Part shown: one piece after another, positions 34,514 through 46,871 of the stretch
How the letters are laid out: every line of letters starts with the position of its first letter
Position numbering within the stretch: the first letter of the stretch is position 1
Translations under genes and position numbers: made by a program
The notes under the pieces: generated by a model
The model's database searches: none
Told to the model about the DNA's origin: nothing
Seen by the model: the letters and a program-made list of their open reading frames with translations, nothing else
Source of the DNA: Desmodesmus armatus
Taxonomy: Eukaryota; Chlorophyta; Chlorophyceae; Sphaeropleales; Scenedesmaceae
Assembly: GCA_007449985.2 (NCBI GenBank)
Contig: VIIQ02000592.1
Span: 372,001 to 436,000 of the forward strand
Direction of reading: 5' to 3'
DNA: 64,000 nucleotides

Positions 34514-37346
34514 ATGGCATACAGGCCACCTGTGGTGTACCAGCAGGGTGCATACCCCTACCCTGCACAACAGCCACAGCAGCAAGCACAACCAGGTTGG
34601 GGTGCACCATATCCCTCGTCCCAACCACAAGGCCCCTACCCTCAGCAGCAACCTTACAGCCATCAGCAGCCACCATACCCACAGCAGCAACCTCCCTATG
34701 GTCAGCAACCCTCCTATGGTGGCCCGCAACCGCCCTACCAGCAGCAGCAGCAGCAGCAGCCCTACCCACAGCAGCAGCCCCCATATGGCCAGCAGCCACC
34801 CCCTGCTGCCTACATGCCTCCCACAGCCTATAGCCCAGCACCACCGCCAGCAGCGGGCAGGAAAAAGGCACTGTTGATCGGGTGCTGCTACCCCGGTCGT
34901 CTGCAGCACTGAATGGCTGCATCAATGATGTACAGGTGGGGACTCAAGTCAACCTCAGCTGTATGGCACAGCGCAGCCTTGCTGTATGATCAGCAGTGCA
35001 CATACGGCAGAATACAAGCACGTCGTTCCACTGGGTGCCCAGCACTCCTTGGGTGCCCCCTGGCAGCAGCCCAGCACTTCTGGTGTCTGGGCTGTCAGTG
35101 CCACTGACAGCCCAGACACCAGATGGTGGTGGTACAGACAATGTGGCAAGCACCAGCGACCCAGGCAGCAGGCGCATTGTATTGTGTGTGTGGAGTGAAC
35201 GAACTTACAGACGACTAGTCTCGCCTTCTTCAAGGCTCATCGGGTCCATGCAGTGCATGGTAGTGAGCAATGGCACCACAGACCATACCATTTGCCAATG
35301 CAACGTATGCAGCAGCCTCCACCCCAGCCACCGTCTACCTTCACCAGCAGTTGTGCTAGATACAGCATGCTTCGTCCTCAACACATGCCAAGCCCTCCCC
35401 TGCTGCTGCCCCCCCCCCCCCACCCCTCCCTCCCTGCAGTGCATCAAGTACTGCCTAGAGAACAGGTTTGGCTTCAAGGCCCCTGGCTGCATCGTGGTCC
35501 TCACAGACGACCAGAAGCACCCAGACTTCACATCCACACGCGCCAACATCATGCGCGGCATACAGTGGCTCATGATGGACCAGCGGCCAGGTGACAGCCT
35601 GTTCTTCCACTTCTCGGGACACGGCAGCCAGCAGACAGACTACTCGGGGGACGAGCTGGACGGGTGGGTGTGGCCACGCTGCGGACGTTTGTACAAGTAC
35701 CATGCGGCGGCGTTGGTTTCATGCTGATGTCAGTGCAGGGCAGGGTCTGCCGTACACAGTCTCTGCACCATGCATGTGCTGGCTGCACTGAACTGGGTCG
35801 CCAATGCATCGGACCTTTCGTTGGGCATTTCGTTGGGCATTTCGTTCCACACCTTTCGAATTTTGCGCAGGTCTGATGAGACCATCCTGCCGACAGACTA
35901 CAAGAAGGCGGGTCAGATCGTGGATGATGAGTTGAACCAGCGCCTGGTGCAGCCGCTGCTGTCTGGCGTGACCCTGCATGCACTCATGGACTGCTGCCAC
36001 AGCGGCACAGTGCTGGACCTGCCCTACCGCTGCAAGGCAGACATGGCTGGCAAGTTTTCTTGGAAGGTGAGATGCCTGTCTTATGCAATGAATACTGCAG
36101 GTTGCCGCCAGCAGGTTGATTCAAGCATCAGCTGAGGCTGGTTGGTTGATGGGCGAGGGTTGGACAAGTCCGGAGTGTGCACCAGCAGCATGCGTCAGCA
36201 TCCCTTTGTATTTTGTGAGAGAGACTTGGGCGGTAAGGGATGCGTGCAGCTGCGGTGGGGGGCAGCTGCGCAGGGTGATGGTGCCGACAGCATGCTGTGA
36301 ACAGAGGCTGAGGCTGGGCGGCTGCCTATCAAGGGGCCAGCAAGTTGGAGTTGCAGTCTCCGCAATGCGCAGCCTAGCATGTGTGATGTGATGAGCGAAT
36401 GCTTTGTGTGACACATGCACCAGGGGTCTCAATGCATCCAGCATCAAGCTGCACCTTGCCCCAACCACGGCGAGGCTTGAACTGTGCATGGTGTTGCTGC
36501 GGTGTTTTTGTCTGCTCACAGCTGAAGTCGCGCAAGATCAAGGGCACCTCGGGCGGCACTGCCTTCCAGCTGGGTGCCTGCAAAGACTCCCAGGTAGCGG
36601 CAGATACCAACGCCATGAGTGGCAGCGCATACACGGGGCAGCAACCTTCAGCTTCATCGACGCTGTGGAGAAGTATGGCACTAACCAGACATATGCAACG
36701 TGAGTGACAGCTATATGAGGAGTTTTGAGTGGGTCTGGTAGCTTGCAGACGGGTCGGGGAGGATGGTGCATGCTGTATTGAGACGTTGCACGTAAGTTCT
36801 TGTGCAACGTAATGCCGCACCTTGTATACTGAGGGATGCTGCCTAGGCTGCTCGCCTGGGTGTTGCAATGGGTGGGTCATAATGGCTATCCCATCCCGAC
36901 ATACCACGCGCCATGAACATGGCGCTTCACCGCACACAGCCGTGACCCAGCACAAACCCTACATCCAGCTATGACTTGCTCTCGCGTAGAAGGCTCCAGC
37001 TGCGTCTCACCTGCTGCTTCTCCTTGTGGCCTGCTATGCTGAGCTGTGTTGTGCTGTGTTGTGCTGTGCTGTGCTGCTGTGCAGGTTGCTTCAGCACATG
37101 ATGGAGTCCCTCAAGAAGCAAGGTGCTGTGGGAGGAGGCAGCAGCGCTGGGGGCATGCTGGGGGGCCTGCCAGGTTTGGGGTCACTTGCTGGTGGCCTAG
37201 GGGGAGGGCTGACAGGCATGGCTGCTGGGATGGCCGCTGGTATGTTGGCAAACTTCGTTTTGGGCCCTGGGGCGATGGGAGGGCAGGTGCCGGTGCTGAG
37301 CTGCGACAAACAGATAGATGTACACCAGCAGAGACTGGCCATCTGA
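34514..37346 (+). CDS. MCA1: Type I metacaspase
   Basis: Exons 34514-34935, 35440-35663, 35871-36066, 36522-36699, 37085-37346; about 427 residues. Arg/Lys-specific cysteine protease linked to stress and cell death. The prodomain is Pro/Gln/Tyr-rich ([20 protein letters not shown]), as in algal and fungal type I enzymes, and lacks an LSD1 zinc finger. The p20 part has [29 protein letters not shown] (catalytic His) and LMDCCHSGT (catalytic Cys); the p10 part has [17 protein letters not shown] and [11 protein letters not shown]. The C-terminus has a Gly/Met-rich insert before QVPVLS. Two single-base losses break the frame: near 34891-34903 (between CCYPG and ALNGC) and at the G4 run 36635-36638 (between SAYTG and ATFSF). 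With one base restored at each, all exons close in phase. Confidence 0.93.
35079..35123. repeat. Near-perfect 22-bp inverted repeat in metacaspase intron 1
   Basis: Arms 35079-35100 and 35102-35123 are exact reverse complements around one base; the left arm contains GGTGTCTGGGCTGTCAGTG. It could form a hairpin in the intron of the metacaspase transcript or mark a small inserted element. Confidence 0.9.
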
Positions 37347-38825
37347 GAGGGTTTGTTGTGTTTCGTGTGTGTGCTGGGACTCCCAGTCACTACAGTGTAG
37401 TACAGCGGTGGGTTTGGGGTTGGAATCCTCATGCGCCCTAGTGCTTTGCTTGCTTGCAGCACACAGACACTTACAAAGGGTTTGCAGCACACATCCACAC
37501 GTGCTTGCACAGCTTTGCAAGGATAAATGTACAGTAGGTAGCAGCGAAGGAGGAGCTCAGGTCAAGGTTGCAGGTCAGCAGCTTGCTTTACTGGTGGCCA
37601 CCTTCAGTGGGTGCTGGTGTGGTGATTGCGGCCTGACACATGTTTTGCAGCATCCCCGGGAGCGACTTAGTGCAGTGCTGAAAAGCAGCTGCAGGTTGTA
37701 TGTGTTGTATGTTGATTTGCTATCTTCAGCTTGCAGGATGTCTTGTTGCAGTTGGTGTTGGCTGTCCGACAACGAGCATCTGTCTTTTCAAAATAATGAC
37801 AGATTTCGCCCCGGTTGAGCTGGCGTGGGGGCTGTTGCACACTCGGAGACTGTGTTGCCTGGTTGAGCTGTACCTGGCCAGCAAGTGGTAACTGGCTGTG
37901 CTGTGCTGCTGTCGGCCATGGGATACAACAGATGTTTCGAAACTGAACCAGAACGAGATGCATCGCTGTCCCAGTCCTGTTGCGGGCATGTACATCTTGC
38001 TCCTGCCAGCTACGTGCAAAGAGAAGGGGAGCTGCATGTTGCAATGGCTGTACTGTGAGGCCATCTTGCTTGTGCTGAATGCCCAGTCGACACCCTCCTC
38101 CAGCCATTTACATCATCTGTACAACTGCACACTGTCCTCACTGCCTGAACCCCTCTCAGTCACCCAGAGTGAATGGCTCTCCAAACAGCCACAACAGCAG
38201 CCTTGCATGGCGAAGATGCCCCAGGTTCCACATCCCTTTTGAGTCCACATGCGGCACATGATCATCATATAATGCACCTGCATGCACACATTGCCCGAGA
38301 CTCCCAGCATGCCGGCGTGGGCAAGGCATGACCAACCCCATGCTTCCAGTCGCTGCTAATACGACTGCAGCCAAGGGACCGTCGAAACAGTCAAACACCT
38401 TACCCAAAACATAAGGAGGCTTGCACCAGCAGACGTCCCGGTTTATTCAACTGACTGCTTCACACCCAATGGCTGACATCCGTCACCATCGGAACTCTCT
38501 GCAGCAGTGATCATCCCTTCCGCCCACCCCATAAGCCCCCTACCCTACAATGCCACTACCCTGCACCACCATGTACACCCAACCCTGCCAACACACTGAA
38601 CTTCCGACGAATTGCCACACACCTGTGTCCTTCAACCTCCTTCCTGAGCATTTGCACACACTCCCAACCCTTCAAACTTCACACACACAGGACCTCTGAC
38701 TACAGTCCCTGGACACACACCCTGGGATAGAACACAGCAGGGTCACTCCCAGTGTCCGATACTGCGACAGCAACACACTTACCAACAAACACACCCGCTG
38801 CTGCTGCTGCTGCTCCCAGCAACGT
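37347..38825. other. Convergent 3' flanks of metacaspase and HEAT-like/WD40 gene
   Basis: G/T-rich on the plus strand to about 38.06 kb, then A/C-rich. The switch lies beside a minus-strand TGTAA at 38108-38112, the likely poly(A) signal of the minus-strand gene. No gene seen. Confidence 0.6.
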
Positions 38826-41800
38826 CTACACCTTGCACTCCCAGACCTCAAAGGTGGGTGTCTGCCCTGAGGCAGCCATCAGCCTGCCTGTTGCTGCACA
38901 CCACTTGACCTCACAGTAGTTGGACTCAGGGTGGTGTGGGCCGCCCTCCAACATCTTGGCCACAGGCATGGGCTGGGACATGTCCACCAGGTACAGACCC
39001 TGCGGGCAGAGAAGCAACACGGGTTTAGGGTCTAGGGGTTAGGAACCTAAGCCCTACGGAGACCAAACCCTACGGAGACCAAAGCAGACCCAGTGTTGCG
39101 ATTTCGAATACACTCCCGGTCGCAGTATACTGATAGGCTAGGTGTGCCGTACAGGCGCGATCAGATCAACATAGTTGGCATGTATTACACCCTGCTGAGG
39201 TCAGAGAAGTGGTATGAAAGACATATGGCACGATGCATGTTGGGTGTGTATACCCAACACACTGGTTTTGGCCAGGCAACACAGCATTGGCGCCCAATGT
39301 TATGAACATCAGGCAGTTCGACTGATCTGCAGGGTGTCAAGCTGGGAAGGACGTCAGCGCACCTTGACTGTTGCTGCTGCCACGAGCTTGTCATGCGGTG
39401 ACCCACGCATTGCTGCCTTGACCACACCACCGGTGTTCCACTGCTCCATCTGGCCGCGCCGCAAGCAGCCCTGCAGCAGCACAATCAAACCACGGCCATA
39501 GAGGCAAGAACACTCACGATCAAGCTTTTGAGGTGTGTGTGGTGGTGGTGGGGGGGGGGGGGGGCTGGATCGATTTCGGGGCAGCAGCATGGGAGGTCAC
39601 AGGTCAAACATCATCATGCAATGCAGGAGCTGTCTGCAACACCGGCAGCCCCATCCTTTGCAAACAACTGCACATCTTACCGACTCGTTGCCGGCCGCGC
39701 GTATGGTTGTGATGGTGTTGTGCTCATTTGACACGCGCAGGTCCCACAGGGCAATGCTGCCGTCCAAGCTGGCTGTCATGACATTCATGCCACACACGTC
39801 CACACAGGTCACCATCTCTGCACAGCACAGCTCAGCACAGCGGGTCAAGGCACAAGTTGGCACATCAGTGGTGCTGTCGCGTTGCATGTCAAGGCATCAC
39901 ATCATCGGCCTTGCAAGGCATTGTGGAACCTCTGATGGGCTCAACAGGGCTGCTTAATCACAGCGGTCTCACATACATGTAGTAGTCAGATGTACACTGG
40001 CTGCGCACCACAGGACTCCAGGTACACAGTAAGGGCCTGCCAGGCTGCCATAGGTTGACTACAGCCGTGATTTGCCAACTACAGCTGTGTTGACTACAGC
40101 CTGTACTTATCACAGCTGGCTGCCCACCTGTGTGTGTGGTGCGGTTCTCCCCGGTCCTCACGCCCAGTGTAGCCACAGGCTTCGTGGGCACTGTGCGCGT
40201 GTCCCACACAATCACGTTCTTGTCCTTGGAGGCTGCGGGTGGCACACGCACACAGAAGCACACAGACAGTCAGGAACAGCCGACGGCGGTTGCAGATGTC
40301 ACCACTTGAGGGTTTGATACCAGAGGGGACTCACAACATGCCCCCAACATGTCCCAAGCAACCAGGCCAGCAGAACAGCAGAATGCTTGAGGTGCTCACT
40401 ACTGGACCTCAACCAAGCATGCAGGCAATCAGCTGCATTGCCTCCATGCTTTTCCCATGCCATCCTGTAGCCCCCCCTCACACCGTGCATGTGCCACGTA
40501 CCTGACAGGAAGCAGTCCTTGAACATGCCCTCCCCTGCTGTCACCGCTGTGACCACGTCCGTGTGTCCGATGAAGCGCTGCAGCGGCTGCATGGCGGTGG
40601 TCTGTGCCCCCCGAACCCTGGTGTAGTCATACATGGCTACCTGGTTGGTGCTGCCTGCAACAGGACAATGCAGCACACACGACACAATGAAGTACTGTAA
40701 CAGCAGCACACTGCCGTAGAGACTGCAATATGTGTGTACGGGACCGCCCAGCAGTGGAATTACCCACTTGTGACACCCCCCCCCCCCCGCCCCCGATGCA
40801 TGCAACAGGGGAGAAAGAAGGGTGTGTCACTCCCAATCTTTGTGTCGCACCCTCCTCACCTGATGCTACTGTCTGGTCTGTGACCAGCTCCGCCACCAGC
40901 ATGTATGGTGAGCCAGCAATGGTGTCAACATCCGCAAGGGAGATGATGTCATCACGGATCATGTTGCCCCTGCACACACACATGCAGAGTGACATGCATC
41001 AGTCAACCCAGACCGTCCCCCACAACTTCACACATGCACACAACTCTCCATCCTCAACGTGCTGTGGTGCATGCAGGGTGTACCAACAGTGCCAGGAACA
41101 CGTAGGGTGTAAGTGCAGGCGCATGATGGATGTCAACAGACTGTCTGACCTAGCACTCCCCCTCAAGTGCCTTCCTCACCCCTTTGTGCAAAACAAGCAC
41201 CCCCTACACATAAAATTTCAGGCCGTCTGCGGCTTTCACAGCTGCACACACTCACACATTGGCGTAGCCAGCTCCCGGCCGTGCGTCAAACAGCGCCACG
41301 CGCCCCTTGACGTTGGGGTCTGGTGCGCCTGCCGCCCCACACAGTATGAGCAGCCTGTTCTGAGGCTCCAGGTGGATGTCTGACACAAAGAAGTTGTTGG
41401 GCATGGCCAGCCTGCAGCGCAAACACACAGCACACACGGCACACACGGCAGCAGGTGATGAGATGAACACAGGTTGAGGGCAACCGCAGTCAAGCAGCAG
41501 CAGCCGATATGCCGAGTACGTCACCAGTGGGGATGAGGAAAAGGAGGATGGGGACAGCTGCACTTGACTCATGCCATAGCTAGCAGGGCAGGTGTGGCAG
41601 CGTCCTTGCATGCATGTAGTCCTGGATGCTGCAGACTTGCACTACAACACTCCCAAACTTCGGTGCACATACCTCGACAGCCGACTCACATCTCTGCAGG
41701 CCTGTAGGCCCCTGCCACCAAAACGATGCAGCCCATGCATGTACCCACGTGCCCCATCAATCTCCCCGTGCCAGGCCGTCCACCCACCCACCCCCACCAC

Positions 41801-44394
41801 CACCAATCTCCCCCGTGCCCCAACCGCCCAGCATGGCAGTGCCCAGGCTTGCAGATTTGCCTTTTATTTGCCGGCCCGCCACACTCACTGGTGCTGGATG
41901 TGTCCGTCTGGCGACCATATGGTGACTGGCACGTCCAGCCCTCCACTCATGAGCACCTGGCTGTAGGGGTCATACGCCACTGAGAAGATACTCTGGAACT
42001 GAGAGTCTGCGGGGGTGGTAAGGGGGGGGGGGGAGCAGGAATGAGTGTGTGAGTGAGGGACGAAGTAAGTGAAGGGTACGGCAGACAAGGGATGCTGGAT
42101 CCATTGCATCACTTCTGTGCGTTGCCTCAACCTTAAAAATAACAGAACAACAGCAAAAGTCAACAAGGACCAAGACCTGCACCAACCTTGGTTGACGGGG
42201 CCCCGCAGCTCGGACACATGCTGTGCCGTCAGGCTCTGTGGTGCTGGGGTCAGGGCCCCCTGCTGCCCTGGCCCAGCTGCTGCTGGCGGCGCTGCTGCTG
42301 CTGCTGATGTGGAGACTTGGGGGCGCGGCGGCGCCTGCAGGGGGGCTGACACTGGGGCTAGCGGTGCAGACACCTGCTGCGGCGGCGGTGCCATCTGCTG
42401 CTGCGGGGGAGGCTGCAGCAGCGGAAAGCACAGCAATACGAAAACACGCATGTGAGATACACGTCACACCTGACCTGAAGTGTTCACGGGAACAAAATCC
42501 GAGCTTGTGCGCTGACAGCTGCAAAGCGTTTGCTTCCACAAATCCAGCCAGCCAGAACCCCCCCCCTCCATGCACAAACATATACCGCACCGACCTGTGC
42601 TGCCTGTGGTGGTGGTGGCATTGGTCGTCCCAGCTGGCTGTAGACATACTCCACTGCGGGCCTGTGCTCAGCCATGCCATGCGTCACCAGCAGCGACAGA
42701 GTGGTGTCCAGGAAGCCGGGGTTGGCTGACTTGATCTTCTCCCTGTAAACGGTCACATAAACAAGTAAACGGTCACACAAACAGCCATCTGTGAGTGGGG
42801 CTGGGGGATCCTTACCAGTGTGATGCACCAGACATGTATGCAGGCTGAATGCCGTCACAGAGAGTCATCCATGCTCCAACCCCTCGGAAGCTTGCTCGCC
42901 TTCTTTCCCTTTTCTTGTCTGTCTGACCCTCACTGCCCTTGCAGCTGAAGCACAATCCGCCCTGCCCCTGTGTCCTGTGCCCATGATCTATGTTTGCTTT
43001 CTCCCGCCGCCCCCCTATTGACTCACTTGCAGCGCTGCACAAGGGCGCATAGGGTCATGACTGCTGCCACACGCTTCTCAGGAGCCTTCAACAGCTTGCC
43101 CATGGTCTGGACAGTGCCTGGGGGCAGGCAGGCAGGCAGGATGTGTGGATTTTTTGGTTCAATTGCCACTTCTGACACTATCACATGCAAGCACCCTTGC
43201 ATCAAACCAACTGCAACTATCTGCATCTGGCTGCATGTGCTTGAATTGCAAATTGAATGAACTTCCTTCATCCAGCACGCAAAACCTTCCAAATTGAGCC
43301 AGCCCCCCCCCCCCCACACACACATCCGTATTCACTCTGCTTAACACACACACATGTGTCCAACGACCCTCACCATCTGCTGCCACGAAGTCCATCTGCA
43401 CCAGTGCTGCAAATGCGTCTGCCTGCAGGTACACACTCTCCCTGTCAACATCCACAGGACGCTTGCTGTTCAGGAACCCAAGCACCTGCAGCAGCAAGCA
43501 AGGATACAGCAGCAGAAGCAGAAGCAGAAGCAGAAGAAAGAAGATGTTGATCTTGTCACCAGGGGGAGCGGATTCCCAGGGGCTGCGATAGAGACTCAAC
43601 CTCTCTGATTCATGGTTCCAAGTGCCATTTCAAGAATGCTGCCAATCTGGTCGCCACTAGCAAGATGCAGTGTGCCAGCGCCAAAAGTCCCCCCCCCCCC
43701 TTCTTCAACCTCCCCCGTCTTGGTGCCCCCCCTCTTCAGGGGCAGTTCGGGTCCCTGCCTTTCCCGCTGGATGGTGTTGCTCTTGACCATGTGAACGCCT
43801 ATTCCTTCCCTTCTTTCAAACTATCCCCTCTTGGTGTCCCCCCACCCACCCCACGGACGGTTCGGGCCTTCACTTACCCACTGGATGGTTTTGCTCTTGA
43901 CAGCATTCCTGACAGCCTCTGGCAGCCGCGGCAGCACAGACAGGAAGCCATCCTGTGTGGCAGTACGGCAGGCAGGACACGACAAGGGCAGAGCTGCTGG
44001 GCATGCTGTGCTGAAAGGAAACTGAGATGTGCACAATCCTTGTTGACTCTGTTGACTGCACAACAAGCAGCAGATCACTCCCCTGTCCAATGCACGACTC
44101 CATGGCTGCATTGCAAATGTGTCTCGCATGCAGCTGCACGCCACCTGGTGAAGAAAGCAGAGTGGGCAACCCAGTTGTCGACACACGTGCACAGATCTTG
44201 CACTTTGACCGCAACCCCGCCCACAGCAGTTTGTCAAAAGATACATACACGCACAAGGTTTGTGCCTTGCAGCTGCACCCTGCTCCTAGTGACCACTATG
44301 GCAACAACCTCTGCTTGGCCCAGCACCATTTGTGCTAGCTGCCGGTTGTGCCAGCACCACCCCAGCTGCCTGCCAGCTGTGACGACTGCCTGTG

Positions 44395-44428
<34 letters not shown>

Positions 44429-45530
44429 CCCTCCACCCAACCTACTCACCACATTCTGCTGGCGCTGTATGTTGGCCTTGTCGAATGCCACAGCACACAG
44501 CGCCTCGTTGAACTCCTCAACAAGCTGCGCACTGCTCACAGGACCAGGGGAGCTCAGCAGCCGGGTGGACTCAGCGCCAACCTAGGGGTGCAGGGGGCAG
44601 GGGAGAGGTGGGAGAGGGGGGGGGGGCAAGCATTGAAAATCGTGAGGACAGCATTCAAGCAGTAGGATAGCGAGAAATGAATGGGCGGGGACTGCTGCTG
44701 ATGGTATGCTTCTGCCACTCACAGGAATATTGGACAGGGGTGTGTGTCACTCAGAGTGGCGTTTCACACCTGTGCTGAGAACCACTCCCTGACCGGCCCT
44801 CAAAGGGATTTCGCTGCTAACGGGCAATGCCTGAGGCTTACGATGAAGGCTTGTTGTCGCCACCACAACTACACTATCGACATGTCCCTGTCAGTATGTC
44901 CACTATGAATGCACTCAACATTGAGCCCGGCAGCTGATGATCAGGTGTTCCCCCAGCTGCTCAGGCTGGTTGCTCACACAGCAGCACTCACCGCATCAAG
45001 CTGGCTGGCCCCCTCAGGGCCCGCCAGTCTGCTGATCAGCTGCATGAAGACCTTGCGGGCCTCCTCAGGTGTGCTGGGGAGGGGTGCTGCTGCTGCTGCT
45101 TGCACTGGCGCTGACACAGGGGCTGCCACAGGCACTGCTGCTGGCACTGGCGCTGCTGCTGGTACAGGGGCTACAGGCACACCGGGGCCTGCTGGTGCCT
45201 GCCCTGAATTGGATGGGCGCCGGTTGACCTTTACATGCTCGGTGAATAGCCTGCACAGATTTTTGATGATTGTGCAGGTGGGGCAAGGTGTCAGCAGCAG
45301 ATACTTGACACCAGCGTAAACCAGGCTGCTGGTAACGCCTCTCAGTCCGAAAATGATAGAAGATGTGTGTAGCGCCTGCTTTTGCCTGCACATCCATGGG
45401 CGCCAAGGTACTTGATCCAGCACAGACAGCACAGAAGCTCTGCTCCTTTCTGTCACCTGAGTGTCTGCAGCAGCTCGTTGGCCAGCGGGATCTCCGAAGG
45501 CTCTAAGTCTACGTCAATGGAGATCCTCAT
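38826..45530 (-). CDS. Large protein with N-terminal helical repeats and C-terminal WD40 domain
   Basis: Sixteen exons, 5' to 3': 45530-45457, 45250-44992, 44581-44450, 43952-43878, 43485-43374, 43117-43027, 42742-42595, 42412-42187, 42006-41889, 41411-41256, 40969-40860, 40654-40502, 40232-40128, 39817-39681, 39470-39363, 38999-38826. They total 2178 nt (725 residues) and every junction closes in phase. The N-terminus (MRISIDVDLEPSEIPLANEL) is followed by a Pro/Ala linker, then amphipathic helices resembling ARM/HEAT repeats (GTVQTMGKLLKAPEKRVAAV). After a Pro/Gln/Ala linker come WD40 strands: GGLDVPVTIWSPDG, KDKNVIVWDTRTV, TASLDGSIALWDLRV and TPTFEVWECKV. I do not recognise the family. WD40 domains are protein-binding platforms, so a scaffold role is likely but unproven. 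Confidence 0.85.
43700..43901. repeat. Partial tandem duplication around WD40-gene exon 4 donor
   Basis: Segment 43700-43788 resembles 43810-43901. On the minus strand both contain GTCAAGAGCAA-ACCATCCAG. In the right-hand copy this is the genuine end of exon 4 with donor TGG|GTAAGTG. In the left-hand copy the donor is replaced by CGGGAAAGG, so it cannot be spliced the same way. Confidence 0.7.
44394..44426. repeat. (CCAG)n microsatellite in an intron of the WD40 gene
   Basis: Seven or so consecutive CCAG units on the plus strand just beyond exon 3 of the minus-strand gene. Confidence 0.85.
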
Positions 45531-46871
45531 GCTGAAAGGTTGGTGTCTGCAAGCTGTTCTACTGCCTTGGCGAGCAGATCATGACTGATGTATGGCGCCT
45601 TTACTGTCTCGTTAACCAGGGCGGCTTTGCAGGTGACAGATTGAATGGCCGGACTTACAGGATACATTCAAGCAAACTGCTGCATAAACAATGCGGTTAT
45701 GGAGCACTTGCTATACCCTTGTTTTGGGTAGTGCTCTCCTTTGCCTTGAGGAAGCACAGAAGCATATTGAATGCCAAGCAGCCAGCGACATCCTGTTACT
45801 CCAAGAAGGTGAAGAAGACACCTTCTGATCCCATGTTGTCAAGCTGTCTTGCCGTTCACCAAATCCAATAAGAAGGCTCTTGTTTGAAGGCTCTCTACCT
45901 ATCAGTCATACATTTCTACCGCACAGCTGTTGGCTGGCGGACAGTTGGGCCTGCTGCTACAACTGTAGCTGGTCCAAGTGAGCGAGGCCATGCTGGTGTC
46001 TCTGTGACATTGATGGGCCCTGCTCAGCTCTGGATATCACACAACAGCAATCAACACTGCAGCAGCATCATGCCCCAGGTGCACGCATTACATGAGCTAC
46101 GAGCTCTGACAACCATCAATACCAGTAAATGCCGCATTCAATGCCTGTCAATGCTTCTTCCCTTGACACCGCCACATTCTGCACTGCCACACCCTGCCCA
46201 GAGTGCACAAAGCTCTCTGCCCCTGCCAGCTCCAGGTTAGATTGGAGCATCAACAGCCACAACAACACATCACAGGCCCCTCAGGGCCTGACAACAGCCA
46301 CCAGTGTCTCTTGCAATCAGAATCTGACAGACTCTGTCAGGACACTTGCAGCTAGAAGCCATGGGCCACCAAAAACATATCATTTTCACGCTGGTGGTAC
46401 AGACTGCAACCAAATGCCCTGCCACAAGCACACCAGCCTGGTCTGCCACCATGCATAGTGGCACTGGCCAAGCTATGCATGGCATCAATCATCCTGCGTC
46501 ATACAGAGTGCACCGGCCGTAACGAAAAACCCAAGCCTGCTGCCACCCCACAATCAACAACAAGATGCACACACACCCACGCTGGCGTTGTTTGGGGAAG
46601 CTACCACCACCCGAGGTTGGGCCAATAAAGCGAAGCTGACATGCATATGCAACAGCTCGCATGGTTACCCCACACTCTGGCTGCTGCTGCTAGGTGTGTC
46701 ACAGCAGCAACCCCCTCAGCCCCCTCCAGGCCTGCCAGGCAGTACCACTGAACGGCGCCGCAGAGGGGATCGCCATGTCCAAAGTGCAACCTCTGTAACA
46801 GCTACATGCACCAGTTTGAAGCATGTGAAGCACCATGCGGCAGCCGCTCCTGCTGTTGGGTGCTGGTGTGC
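45531..46871. other. Intergenic region: WD40-gene promoter and CBM20-gene 3' flank
   Basis: A/C-rich to the right, in keeping with the CBM20-gene 3' UTR; a minus-strand TGTAA is at 46088-46092. The left part should hold the promoter of the WD40 gene. No coding sequence is supported. Confidence 0.5.

Noticed and set aside
34891..36638. Programmed ribosomal frameshifting in the metacaspase
   Set aside because: Two shifts in one gene with no slippery heptamer or downstream structure seen, and similar single-base losses in unrelated genes; sequence error is simpler.
39020..39076. TTTAGGG-like and CCCTACGG repeats
   Set aside because: Only one or two degenerate units and a short direct repeat; too weak to call telomeric.
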